Shown: piece after piece, positions 44,294-53,514 of the stretch | Layout: each line of letters begins with the position of its first letter | Position numbering within the stretch: position 1 is the stretch's first letter | Translations under genes and position numbers: made by a program | Source of the DNA: Bin5 sp965208965 | GTDB lineage: Bacteria > Chloroflexota > Anaerolineae > Caldilineales > Caldilineaceae | Assembly (NCBI GenBank): GCA_965208965.1 | Contig: OZ242384.1 | Location: 2,046,001-2,110,000 of the forward strand | Reading direction: 5' to 3' | Length of the DNA: 64,000 nt | The notes under the pieces: generated by a model | Databases searched by the model: none | Told to the model about the DNA's origin: nothing | The model's input: the letters and a program-made list of their open reading frames with translations, nothing else

Positions 44294-44473
44294 TCAGGCT
44301 TTCGCAAGCGTGCGGATGCAGGAAGTGCAGAGGCGGCGGGAAACCAGCCTGTCGTTTTCCAGGATTTTGACCTTCTGAATGTTGACCTTCCACTTATGGC
44401 GTGTGGCCTTTCTAGACCAGGGACGGTTGTTTCCAAACTGAGGACTCTTGCCGCAATGTTGGCATTTCGCCAT
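44294..44473 (-). CDS. rpmB: 50S ribosomal protein L28, zinc-binding form
   Basis: A 59-residue ribosomal protein. It starts MAKCQHCGKSPQFGNN and ends RLCTSCIRTLAKA; the two CxxC pairs make this the C+ (zinc-binding) form of L28. The ATG at 44473 has AAGGGA about ten bases upstream; the 21 extra codons of the longer frame are not conserved. It has its own promoter (44562-44590) and terminator (44227-44255), so it is a single-gene unit, divergent from degV. Confidence 0.96.
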   Translation of the reverse strand: MAKCQHCGKSPQFGNNRPWSRKATRHKWKVNIQKVKILENDRLVSRRLCTSCIRTLAKA

Positions 44474-44561
44474 GATCTGTTCCCTTCGGTTCCCCAATGG
44501 CCTGTCGTCAGTGAATGCCCACCAACGCCAGACCAATGTTCACGTAGCACTGAATTGTCAG

Positions 44562-44590
44562 AGATTATCATACGGCTGAACCGTTGTCAA
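44562..44590 (-). promoter_or_regulatory. Promoter of rpmB
   Basis: On the minus strand TTGACA (44585-44590), 17 bp, TAATCT (44562-44567), with a TGA triplet just before the -10 giving an extended -10. The leader to the L28 start is about 80 nt. Confidence 0.75.
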
Positions 44591-44607
44591 AAGTTGGAGT
44601 ATCTTCA

Positions 44608-45468
44608 GTGAGCAAGGTTCGTATCGTTACCGACAGTGACGCCAGCATTCCCGCCGACATCCTGGAAAAATACTCGATTGAAGTGATTCCCCAGGTCCTG
44701 CGGGTAGGGCGGGAACGCTATGAAGACACAGATGAATTCAACGCCGACCGGCTCTTTCAACTGATCCGGGAGAATCAGTCCGGTGGGCGCATACTGCTGC
44801 CAGAAGTGGAGGCCCCCGATCTGAGCCGCCTTATGGATGTCTACCAACGGCTGGGTGAGGATGCCGAGGAGATCGTTGCCATCCACATGAGCAGCACCCT
44901 CAGCCCGATGTGGAGTCAGTCCCGCAAGGCCGCCGATATGATGATGGGACGCTATCGAATCCGCGTCATGGACAGCCAGACCACGGCTATGGGCCTGGGC
45001 ATGCTCGCCGAACTGGCCGCCGAGGCCGCTGAGAACGGGGCGGACCTCTATGAAGTCGCCCGTATCGTCAACGGGGCCATCCCCCATATCTATGTGACCT
45101 TCTTCGCCGAAACCCTGTACTACCTGGAGCGCAGTGCCCGCCTGGGGGCAGCCCAGAGTGTGCTGGGGACAATGCTGGGGATCAAGGCGATGGTCACGAT
45201 GGAAGACGGACAGCTGATCCCGCTGGAAAAGGTGCAGACCAGGGAAGATGTCGCTGAAAAACTGTACGACTATACCGCCGAATTCGCCCAGAATGAACGG
45301 ATCGGCCTCGTACAGCATCGCTACGAACAGACCCAGGAACAACTGCTGGATCGTTTAGGGGAAGGGCTCCCGGATATTTCCGCAAATGTGTGGCGTTATC
45401 CTCCCAGCCTGGCAGCCCATCTCGGACCAAATGTGATGGGAGTGATCGTCTACGAGGGGCTTGGTTGA
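44608..45468 (+). CDS. DegV family fatty-acid-binding protein
   Basis: A 286-residue DegV protein; the family binds fatty acids for the bacterial fatty acid kinase system (FakB-like). It begins VRIVTDSDASIPADILEKYS and has VAIHMSSTLSPMWSQSRKAA (acyl-carboxylate-binding Ser/Thr loop), RVMDSQTTAMGLGMLAEL and YYLERSARLGAAQSVLGTML. GTG 44608 is preferred over TTG 44584 because TTGGAG lies nine bases ahead. No kinase partner lies next to it; recG follows after 2 bp. That order, fakA-like/degV next to recG, is common in this and related phyla. Confidence 0.9.
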   Translation: MSKVRIVTDSDASIPADILEKYSIEVIPQVLRVGRERYEDTDEFNADRLFQLIRENQSGGRILLPEVEAPDLSRLMDVYQRLGEDAEEIVAIHMSSTLSPMWSQSRKAADMMMGRYRIRVMDSQTTAMGLGMLAELAAEAAENGADLYEVARIVNGAIPHIYVTFFAETLYYLERSARLGAAQSVLGTMLGIKAMVTMEDGQLIPLEKVQTREDVAEKLYDYTAEFAQNERIGLVQHRYEQTQEQLLDRLGEGLPDISANVWRYPPSLAAHLGPNVMGVIVYEGLG

Positions 45469-45470
45469 CT

Positions 45471-47936
45471 ATGGCCGAGAAAGCCCTGACTCGTTTGCGC
45501 AATCTGTTAAATCTGGAGATCCAGACCCGCTGGCGCGAGAGGGCCTTTTCCGGCGGCGTGGCTGCCTTCTGCGAACGCTGGGCAGCCGACGCCAAAGCCG
45601 ATGAGGTCCAGCCGGGGCTGTTGCAGGAAATTCTTGAGCGGCTGTCACGGTATGCCGACGCCGAAAGCAACGAAAGAGCGCGGCTCCTGAATTCACTGCT
45701 GGACCTGTTGGACGAGCCGCCGCCTGTGGATCCGGCCCTGGAAAATGTGGACCGGGTCGGCCGCGAGCCAGACCGCCAACCCGAAGCAGCCGCAGCCGGC
45801 GGCCAAGTCGGTACAGAGTCCGGGTCGGCGCCCCAGTCTTCGTCGCAAACGGACACATCGAATCTGCCTAATGTTCTGGGACAACCGATAACCGACCTGA
45901 AGGGGATCGGCGCAAAGAGAGCAGAGCAATATGCACGTCTCGGGATCGAGACCATCAAGGATCTCATCTGGCATCTGCCCCATCGCTACGATGACTTCAG
46001 CCGCGTGCGGCCCATTGCCGATGTTGAGGAGGGAGAGAGTCTTTCAGTCGTCGCCAACTTGCGGGGGTTCAGCGAACGCAGATTTGCCTACAAGAAAGAG
46101 ATCCTGCAGGCCGCTTTCAGTGACGGCAGCGGCACGGTTCGTGCCACTTGGTGGAACCAATCATGGATGAAGAATCGCCTGACCATAGGCAAGACCTATC
46201 GCCTGAGCGGCGTTGTCGGCCTGTATATGGGTCACAAGACGTTGGAAAATCCCTTTTTTGAAGAGATCGGTTCCAGCGTCGTTAAAGAAGGACCGATCCT
46301 ACCTGTTTACAGCCTGACCTCCGGTCTGCGCAGCGGCGACGTCAGCAGGCAGGTCCAGCAAGCCCTAAGACAGGGGTTGCCATCCCTGCAGGATCCCCTG
46401 CCGGAGGCGCTCCGCAGCCATCACAACCTGATTCCCCTGGCCGATGCGCTGCGACAGATTCATGCTCCCGACACACCGGAAGAGCTTGACAACGCCCGCA
46501 GACGCATTATCTTTGATGAGTTCTTCTATCTTCAGTTGGGCGTGCAGCGTCGCCGGCAAGAGATTCAGCATCTCAATGCCGCGCCCATGCCCGCTGATGA
46601 CGAACTGTTGACAGACTATCAAACGGCCCTGCCCTTTGCCCTGACCGGCGCGCAGCAGCGCACGTTGGCCGAGGTGCGGCGGGATATGGCCCGGCGCGTA
46701 CCGATGAGCCGCCTAATCCAAGGTGACGTCGGCAGCGGCAAGACCGTGGTGGCCGCCGGCGCCATGTTGATCGCCGCAGCCAGCGGCTTCCAGTCCGCCT
46801 TGCTCGCGCCGACCCAAATCCTGGCCGAGCAGCATTTCCGCAGTCTGAGCGAACTGCTTGAGGGCGTGGAGCTGCAGGGCGGCGCCAGACCAAACGTCAC
46901 TCTCCTGACCGGTCGCGTCACAGGGAAGGAGCGGGAAGAGGCCCTCGCCGGACTGGCTGATGGAAGCGTTCAAGTTGTGGTCGGCACAACCGCGCTCATC
47001 CAGGAAAATGTGGATTTCGCCAACCTTGGCTTTGTTGTGGTGGACGAGCAGCACCGCTTTGGCGTCGGGCAGCGGGCGGCCGCGCGCGACAAGGGCGGAG
47101 AATCAGCCGTGCCCCATCTGCTGGTGATGAGTGCCACACCCATCCCCCGCAGTCTGGCGCTCACCGTATACGGAGACCTCGACGTCAGTGTCATCGATGA
47201 GATGCCGCCGGGGCGGACACCGGTCAAAACAAAGCGGTTCCTGCCTATAGACAGGGAACGTCTCTACAGCTTCATGCGTAGACAGGTGCGCGACGGTCGC
47301 CAGGCCTACGTCATCTACCCCCTTGTCGAGGAAAGTGAAACCCTGGATGTCGGCGCCGCGGTAGACGCCCACGCCCGTCTGAGCGAAGAGATCTTCCCCG
47401 ATCTGCGCGTGGGGCTTCTCCATGGCCGCCTCAAGGGCTCTGAAAAAGATGCAGTGATGCGCTCATTTGCCGGCGGTGATCTGGACATTTTGGTCAGCAC
47501 CAGTGTTGTCGAGGTAGGCGTGGACGTTCCCAACGCAACCTTGATGCTGATTGAGGATGCCGAGCGTTTCGGTCTGGCGCAACTGCACCAGTTCCGGGGC
47601 CGCGTGGGCCGGGGTGGGCACGAAAGCTATTGCGCGCTCATCAGCCGCGTGAAAGCCGGTACCCAGGACGAGCGGCTCACGGCGCTGGCGGATACGACAG
47701 ACGGTTTCGTATTGGCGGAAAAGGACCTGGAACTACGGGGGCCCGGAGACTTTCTGGGGACGCGTCAGAGCGGCCTGTCGGAACTGAAGCTGGCGAGCCT
47801 CAGTGATACCGCTACGCTGCATCTGGCCCAGGAGGCTGCACAGGACCTTCTGCGCCAGGACCCTGATCTCGGCAGTTTTCCACTTGTGCAGGAGAAGGTA
47901 GAGGGGCTCTGGCGCGGCCACGGCGACCTCTCGTGA
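45471..47936 (+). CDS. recG: ATP-dependent DNA helicase RecG
   Basis: An 821-residue branched-DNA helicase that regresses stalled replication forks. The first 130 residues are an added N-terminal region seen in Chloroflexota-type RecG. The wedge (OB) domain begins LKGIGAKRAEQYARLGI. Helicase motifs are Walker A LIQGDVGSGKTVVAAGAML, the Walker B box VVVDEQHRFGVGQR, MSATPIPRSLALTVYGDLD, then STSVVEVGVDVPNATLMLIE and QLHQFRGRVGRGGHESYC. ATG 45471 lies 2 bp after the degV stop with GAGGGG upstream, so both are probably co-transcribed. Confidence 0.95.
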   Translation: MAEKALTRLRNLLNLEIQTRWRERAFSGGVAAFCERWAADAKADEVQPGLLQEILERLSRYADAESNERARLLNSLLDLLDEPPPVDPALENVDRVGREPDRQPEAAAAGGQVGTESGSAPQSSSQTDTSNLPNVLGQPITDLKGIGAKRAEQYARLGIETIKDLIWHLPHRYDDFSRVRPIADVEEGESLSVVANLRGFSERRFAYKKEILQAAFSDGSGTVRATWWNQSWMKNRLTIGKTYRLSGVVGLYMGHKTLENPFFEEIGSSVVKEGPILPVYSLTSGLRSGDVSRQVQQALRQGLPSLQDPLPEALRSHHNLIPLADALRQIHAPDTPEELDNARRRIIFDEFFYLQLGVQRRRQEIQHLNAAPMPADDELLTDYQTALPFALTGAQQRTLAEVRRDMARRVPMSRLIQGDVGSGKTVVAAGAMLIAAASGFQSALLAPTQILAEQHFRSLSELLEGVELQGGARPNVTLLTGRVTGKEREEALAGLADGSVQVVVGTTALIQENVDFANLGFVVVDEQHRFGVGQRAAARDKGGESAVPHLLVMSATPIPRSLALTVYGDLDVSVIDEMPPGRTPVKTKRFLPIDRERLYSFMRRQVRDGRQAYVIYPLVEESETLDVGAAVDAHARLSEEIFPDLRVGLLHGRLKGSEKDAVMRSFAGGDLDILVSTSVVEVGVDVPNATLMLIEDAERFGLAQLHQFRGRVGRGGHESYCALISRVKAGTQDERLTALADTTDGFVLAEKDLELRGPGDFLGTRQSGLSELKLASLSDTATLHLAQEAAQDLLRQDPDLGSFPLVQEKVEGLWRGHGDLS

Positions 47937-47972
47937 CCTGGAGTCTTAGCCGCTGACGCCCGCCGGCTGAAG

Positions 47973-49255
47973 TTAGCCCCGCTCGTTGATGGACTCGTAA
48001 GGCCGCTCCGCCTCACCCAGATAGATCTGCCGGGGACGGGCGATGCGCTGCTCCTCGTCGCTCATAAGCTCCATCCACTGGGCCAGCCAGCCCGGCGCAC
48101 GCCCCAGCGCAAATAGCACTGGGAAGATCTCGACCGGAAAGCCATCGCCTGGTAGATGATCCCGCTGTAAAAGTCCACATTCGGGTAGAGCCGGCGGGAG
48201 ACGAAATAGTCGTCTTCAAGGGCAGTCCCCTCCAAGTCGACCGCGATATCGATCAACCGGTTGCTACCGGTCACGTCGAAGACTTCATATGCGATTCTCT
48301 TTACGATCTGGGCGCGCGGATCGTAGTTCTTGTACACCCGATGACCGAACCCCATAAGGCGCACCTCCCGATCTTTCACCCTATCCAGAAAGGCCGGGAT
48401 ATTCTTTGTGTCGCCGATTTCAGCCAGCATCCGCAGGACTGCCTCGTTCGCGCCGCCATGCAGAGGGCCGTACAAGGCCCCGATCGCGCCCGCGACCGCG
48501 CAGTACGGATCGGCGTCACTGGAAGCGATGTTGCGCAGCGCCGAGGTCGAGCAGTTCTGCTCATGGTCCGCGTGTAGTATGAACAGGACATCCATCGCTC
48601 TTGCCAGAATAGGATCGACTTTGTCGTCACCGGGGAGCCCCATCATGTGCAGAAAATTATCGCTGTAGCCCCGAGCCTCGTCGGGGCCGATGTGCGGGCG
48701 GCCGAGCCTGTGCCGGTAAGCAGAGGCGATCACTGTGGGCAGCTGTCCAAGCAGCCGCAGCGCTTGCTGCAAGCGGTTCTCTCTGTCATGGACCTGTTTG
48801 GCGTCAGGATAAAGCGTGGACATCGCAGCAACCGCGCTGACGAGAATGCCCATCGGATGAGCGCTGGCGGGAAACGTCTTGACCAGATCTTTTAAACTGC
48901 CGTCGATTTGCGATTGCGCCATGACGCGCGCATTCCATTCGGTCAGTTTGCCCGCCGCCGGCAACTCGCCGAAGAGCAACAGGTGCGCCACTTCCAGAAA
49001 GGTACTCTTTTCCGCCAGCTGCTCAATCGGATACCCCCGGTAACGGAGTATGCCCCTGTCGCCGTCGACAAAGGTGACGCGACTCTTGCAGGACGCTGTA
49101 TTTGTATAGCCGGGATCGTATACCATCATGCCAAAGTCATCGGCCTGCACCTTGAGTTGGCGCAGGCCGATGGCCGGAATTGTGTCATTTTCGATCGGCA
49201 GTTCAACTGTCTTGCCGGTGCGATTATCGGTAATAGTCAGCGTCTGCTTACTCAT
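47973..49255 (-). CDS. gltA: Citrate synthase, interrupted by a C-terminal frameshift
   Basis: As read, the frame from ATG 49255 stops at 48062 after 397 residues, and its last 23 residues do not fit the family. Adding one base near 48142-48144 (GCC for GCCC on the plus strand) restores the normal ending, LFALGRAPGWLAQW and ARPRQIYLG, to a stop at 47973, giving 427 residues, the usual length. The rest is intact: catalytic His in HADHEQNCSTSALR and in YGPLHGGANEAVL, and the catalytic Asp in VDFYSG. The enzyme makes citrate from acetyl-CoA and oxaloacetate. Either a sequencing error or a genuine recent mutation explains the break. Confidence 0.9.
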
Positions 49256-49386
49256 TGCCCCGACATCCCTTTCCGTTCGGTTGCGAAACTGATTCTTGTC
49301 GTATCAATAACTGTATACTAATTCGACAGAATCTGTAATACTCTTCTGCCGGCCCCGACTGCCCCGACTCGCGTCCATCCGCGCAG

Positions 49387-50358
49387 CTACGACAACTCGA
49401 CCCCATTCGGCAAAGGCCGGCCTTCGACACCGGCCAGCAGATTCTCGGTTGTCATCACTGCCATCTTCGTGCGTGTCGCGACCGTTGCGCTGCCAATGTG
49501 AGGCAGAATGACACAGTTATCCAGTGAGACCAGGGGGTGATCTGCCGGCAGAGGCTCCGGATCGGTGACGTCCAACCCGGCAGCGGCGATCTCGCCCTGT
49601 ACCAGCGCGTCGTAGAGGGCGTCCTGATCTATGACCCCGCCCCGGCTGGTGTTGATGAGGACCGCCGTCGGTTTCATCTTGCGAAACGCGTCGACGCTGA
49701 ACAGCGAGCGGGTCTGGTCATTGAGCGGACAGTGCACCGCCACGAAATCACTCTCTGCCAACAGTGAGTCCATGGGCGCGAACGCCGCACCCACCTCCCG
49801 CGCCGCATCCGGCTTTTCCCGGGGCCCGGTGTACAGTATCCGGCAGCCGAAGCCGCCGAGCATGCGCGCGAAGGCAGAGCCAATCCGCCCCAATCCGACA
49901 AGCCCGACCGTGCTGCCGTGGATGTCGCGGCCCGTCATCCACATCGGTCTCCAAGTGGGCCACGTCCCGCTCTGCACGGCGTGCGTACCCTCCGGCAACC
50001 TGCGCGCCGTGGCCAGCAGGAGGGCCAGCGCCAGCTCCGCCGTTGTCTCGGTCAGCACGCCCGGTGTATTCCCCAATGGGATGCCCCGTTTGCCCAGCGC
50101 AGCCACGTCCACGTGATCGTATCCGACCGACATCGTGGCCACGACCCGCAGCCCGGGCCCGGCCGCGTCCAGAAGTTCATCATCGATCGATTCAGTCAGC
50201 AGACAGTAGAGTCCGTCTGCTCCCTGAACCCACTCAAGCAGCGTAGCGCGTTCTATCGGCTCTTCGCTGTCCCAGTAGCGGACGTCACATCTTTCCAGGA
50301 TCGGCGCGATTGCCGCCTCTGGCAACTGGCGGGTTACGACAACTGTCGGTTTGCTCAT
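49387..50358 (-). CDS. D-2-hydroxyacid dehydrogenase (glyoxylate/hydroxypyruvate reductase-like)
   Basis: A 323-residue NAD(P)-dependent oxidoreductase of the GHRB/GRHPR group. The nucleotide loop is STVGLVGLGRIGSAFARML. The catalytic triad is visible: Arg in INTSRGGVID, Glu in LDVTDPEPLPADHPL and His in ILPHIGSAT. VGYDHVDVAALGKRGIPLGN and GVLTETTAELALALLLA are typical of glyoxylate reductases. It probably reduces glyoxylate or hydroxypyruvate. It lies upstream of the citrate synthase on the same strand but with a 131-bp gap. Confidence 0.9.
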   Translation of the reverse strand: MSKPTVVVTRQLPEAAIAPILERCDVRYWDSEEPIERATLLEWVQGADGLYCLLTESIDDELLDAAGPGLRVVATMSVGYDHVDVAALGKRGIPLGNTPGVLTETTAELALALLLATARRLPEGTHAVQSGTWPTWRPMWMTGRDIHGSTVGLVGLGRIGSAFARMLGGFGCRILYTGPREKPDAAREVGAAFAPMDSLLAESDFVAVHCPLNDQTRSLFSVDAFRKMKPTAVLINTSRGGVIDQDALYDALVQGEIAAAGLDVTDPEPLPADHPLVSLDNCVILPHIGSATVATRTKMAVMTTENLLAGVEGRPLPNGVELS

Positions 50359-50437
50359 TTCTTATGCGGCTTTCCGTTACTGTGCGAGTTGGCAACTGCC
50401 GGCTGTACGCCGAACTTCAGCGTGCTGCCCGGCCCCT

Positions 50438-51898
50438 TTATGGTGGTCCTGCCCGATGGCTATCCTGTCCCGCCACACTCCACGCCTGTACGCGGCCGGC
50501 CAGATGCGCGGGGAGCCTGCCCTCGATCAATGTCCCCTCTTCGGTAAACTCCTCCCGTTCCACGCGGCCGTGCTCATAGATCAGAGAGACCAGGTCGCCC
50601 TTACTGTAAGGGAGCAACAGCCGCAGCGGCGTCATCGTCTCCTGCAACTTCCCGTCCACCGCAGCCAGCAGTTGGGGTATGCCTTTTCCGGTTCGGGCGC
50701 TGATAGGTACGGGTGACGGGTACTCCTGCAGGGCGCGGCGCAACTGGGCCTCGAGGCCGGGGGCTTCTTGCTCTCGGGAGTTGACAAGGTCGATCTTGTT
50801 CAGCGCGGTCACAAGAGGTTTGTCACCGGCGCCTAACTCCTCCAACATCTCTTCCACTGCGCTTACCTGCTCATCCGCGTTGGCGTGCGAGATATCCACG
50901 ACATGCAGCAGCAGGTCCGCCTCCGTGATCTCCTCCAAGGTGGCCCTGAACGCTGCCACCAGCGCGGTCGGCAGCTTCTGGATGAAACCGACCGTGTCGG
51001 TGAACAAGGCCGTGCGTGCGCTCGGCAACTCGACACGGCGCGTGGTCGGGTCCAGGGTGGCAAACAACTGGTCCTGGGCAAGGACGGCTGCATCGCTGAC
51101 CGCGTTCAACAGCGTGCTCTTGCCCGCGTTCGTGTAACCCACCACGACGACAACCGGCGTCGACGACTTCTGCCGGCGCTGACGGTAGCGCTCGCGGTGG
51201 TGACGTACCTCCTCCAGTTCCCGCTTGAGATGGGAAATCCGGCGGCCGATCTCCCGCCGGTCCACCTCCAGCTGCGTTTCACCGGGTCCGCGTACTCCGA
51301 CTCCGCCGCTGGCGCCGCCGGCGCGTCCACCGGCCTGTCGCGCCAGGTGCGTCCAGGCCCGCGTCAGCCGGGGAAGGCGGTACTCATATTGTGCCAGCTC
51401 CACCTGCACCGCCCCCTCTTTGGTCTTGGCATGGCGCGCGAAGATGTCCAGGATCAAGGCCGTGCGGTCGATCACCTTGACCTCCTGGCCCAATACCTGT
51501 TCGATTTCGCGCTGCTGGCGCGGGGAAAGCTCTTCATCGAAGATCACGACGTTCGCACCCAACTCCAGGACCAGCGTCTTCAATTCGCCCAGTTTGCCGG
51601 CGCCGATAAAGGTCGCCGGATGGGGATGCTGCAGCCGCTGGGTCAGCTCTCCCTGCACTTCCAACCCCGCGGTCTCTGCCAGCAGGCCCAGTTCGGTGAG
51701 AGAGTCCTCCATAGTGAGGATGCCGGGCTGACCGGCCAGGCTGACGCCGACCAGCACGGCCGTCTCCTCCGGCTTGTCGGTCAGGATCAGGCCCCGGTCA
51801 TCGCGCACGACTGCGTGAACGCCGCCTTCACCTGCGCCGGTAAAATCATCGACCGCCGTAAGGCCGCCTGAACGGTTTTCGTGTTGACTTTCTGACAT
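50438..51898 (-). CDS. hflX: Ribosome-associated GTPase HflX
   Basis: A 486-residue GTPase that splits stalled ribosomes. The N-terminal domain holds EELSPRQQREIEQVLGQEV and VIDRTALILDIFARHAKTKE; a coiled helical linker with GPGETQLEVDRREIGRRI follows. G motifs are G1 VVGYTNAGKSTLLNAVSDA, G3 DTVGFIQKLP and G4 TALNKIDLV. A C-terminal domain of about 120 residues ends the protein. The first 60 residues are a non-conserved extension, so a start inside it is possible. Confidence 0.93.
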   Translation of the reverse strand: MSESQHENRSGGLTAVDDFTGAGEGGVHAVVRDDRGLILTDKPEETAVLVGVSLAGQPGILTMEDSLTELGLLAETAGLEVQGELTQRLQHPHPATFIGAGKLGELKTLVLELGANVVIFDEELSPRQQREIEQVLGQEVKVIDRTALILDIFARHAKTKEGAVQVELAQYEYRLPRLTRAWTHLARQAGGRAGGASGGVGVRGPGETQLEVDRREIGRRISHLKRELEEVRHHRERYRQRRQKSSTPVVVVVGYTNAGKSTLLNAVSDAAVLAQDQLFATLDPTTRRVELPSARTALFTDTVGFIQKLPTALVAAFRATLEEITEADLLLHVVDISHANADEQVSAVEEMLEELGAGDKPLVTALNKIDLVNSREQEAPGLEAQLRRALQEYPSPVPISARTGKGIPQLLAAVDGKLQETMTPLRLLLPYSKGDLVSLIYEHGRVEREEFTEEGTLIEGRLPAHLAGRVQAWSVAGQDSHRAGPP

Positions 51899-52914
51899 TT
51901 CGCTTACCTGCGCCTTTCACAGCGTTCATCCATTGGGGGGATGCTGTTGTGCCCGCTGAAGGCTAACGCTGTACTACAGTGGAACTGATCCAACCGGAAG
52001 CCGTCGTCGTAATGCGTTAACGGTTTCCTTCGGCGACAATTCCAAATGCATCTGCAAGCTGTTCGGTGGAGGTCATTTGCTGCGCCTCCATCTGTGGGAT
52101 GACGGCCATTGAAGCCATCTTCCACAAAGTTGCTCGGCCAGGAGAGCGCTGCTGACATAAGTGGCGGCGAGCAGAACCGCGGCAAGCCAGGCCCCGCAAG
52201 ATTCGCATATTGTACACGATTTCGCCATTTCGCGCCCGTCGCCGAAGCCTGCGGGTGCAGTCCAAAACGGGGCTGAGTTCTCCTACACCTCTGGCAGCAA
52301 CTAAACCATAGCCATTTCGTCATCCAAACTGTGGCAGAGGAAACGGCAGTTCTCTCTCCTCACTCCTCTTCACTCACTCTCCTCGCCTTTCTGGGCGGTC
52401 GGGCGCAAGCGCCCTCCCTTGTGCGGGGGCTCCGCCCCTGCAACGCCCCGGTCCTACAACATGCCTCGTCGACAGTGTGTCGACATTGGTGACGAGTGCC
52501 CAATCGAAAGTGTCTAGCCAGACCACGTCCCGCCAGTCCCATCAGATCTCCGCAGGTGCCGGCCTTGTGCCTGCCCTCGAACCCACTCTCACCTGCAGCG
52601 CGACTGTTGGCGGTATGGGCCCGATGAAAACTGCCGCCGGACTGAGTTGACAGTGACTTACGGATCCATATTCAAGATGAATGAATAACGCCCACTTCAC
52701 AGCTTCGTCCGGTCAGCAGCAGTGTCGCTGAAACCGCCGAGACTGTTCTCTACCATGCATGATTCTTCAGAATCCAGATCGGTCCGCCCCCCTCTGCCCC
52801 TCACAGCACAGGCAGCCAGAAAGGCTCTCTCATTTCTTGATTCCCAATTCTCTGCCCCAGATTGGAATATATCATACATAAATGTCTACCCGATTGAGTC
52901 AATATTGACTCATT
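51899..52914. other. Non-coding 1-kb gap with small hairpins
   Basis: No gene can be supported here. Structures seen are GGGCG-CAAG-CGCCC (52401-52414), GGGGC-TCC-GCCCC (52426-52438) and GTCGACA-GTG-TGTCGAC (52468-52484). The first two look like the GC-rich stem-loops often found dispersed in bacterial genomes. The 3' end holds the TetR-gene operator at 52895-52912. The rest shows nothing recognisable. Confidence 0.5.
52895..52912. promoter_or_regulatory. 18-bp perfect palindrome next to the TetR start codon
   Basis: TGAGTCAATATTGACTCA is fully symmetric and ends 2 bp before the ATG of the TetR-type gene. Its length and symmetry fit a TetR dimer operator. Its position would block transcription or translation start of the regulator and so argues for autoregulation. 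Confidence 0.7.
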
Positions 52915-53463
52915 ATGTCCAAATATGGCTCACGCAAACAACAACTGATTATAGCCTCCAGTCGTGTTCTGGCAACCAACCACGGCGCTTCACTTAACGA
53001 AATCGCTGCACAGATAGGGGTCGGGCGCGCCACATTGCAACGCTACTTTCCGAAACGGCAAGACCTTCTGCGAGAAATCGCCCTGGGTGCTCTGCGCGAG
53101 ATCGATAAAGCGCTGGATGCAGTCCTGCGCACGGACTTGAGCCCGGAAGAGAGTCTGCAAATGATGTTTGAGCTTCTGGCGCCAATTGGAGATCGGTATT
53201 CCTACCTGGTGACGTACCCGGATCTGATGGAATTTGCGGATGTTGCCAGTGCCTATGACCGGCAGCTTGATAGACTGAACAGATTCGTCCAGGATCTTAA
53301 GCAGAAGGAACTGTTTTCCCCGGACATACCCACCGCCTGGATCGTACAAACAATCGACCTGCTGATCTGGGGCGCATGGTATGCCGTGGACAGTGGTTCG
53401 GTAGCGCGGAATGATGCTGCGCAACTTGCCGCGCGCACGCTCACGAGAGGGTTGGGAAGATAG
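52915..53463 (+). CDS. TetR/AcrR family transcriptional regulator
   Basis: A 182-residue repressor. The N-terminal DNA-binding domain has the helix-turn-helix SLNEIAAQIGVGRATLQRYF at about residues 25-45. The rest is the helical ligand and dimer domain (LRTDLSPEESLQMMFELLAP). The palindrome immediately before the start is the likely operator. An MFS exporter begins 52 bp after the stop on the same strand, so ligand-induced export is the likely circuit. There is no Shine-Dalgarno before this ATG; the palindrome occupies that place. Confidence 0.9.
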   Translation: MSKYGSRKQQLIIASSRVLATNHGASLNEIAAQIGVGRATLQRYFPKRQDLLREIALGALREIDKALDAVLRTDLSPEESLQMMFELLAPIGDRYSYLVTYPDLMEFADVASAYDRQLDRLNRFVQDLKQKELFSPDIPTAWIVQTIDLLIWGAWYAVDSGSVARNDAAQLAARTLTRGLGR

Positions 53464-53514
53464 TCTGCCCAACCGCATAGCAAGGCTTTCAAATTCGGAA
53501 CGTAGGAGAACAGA

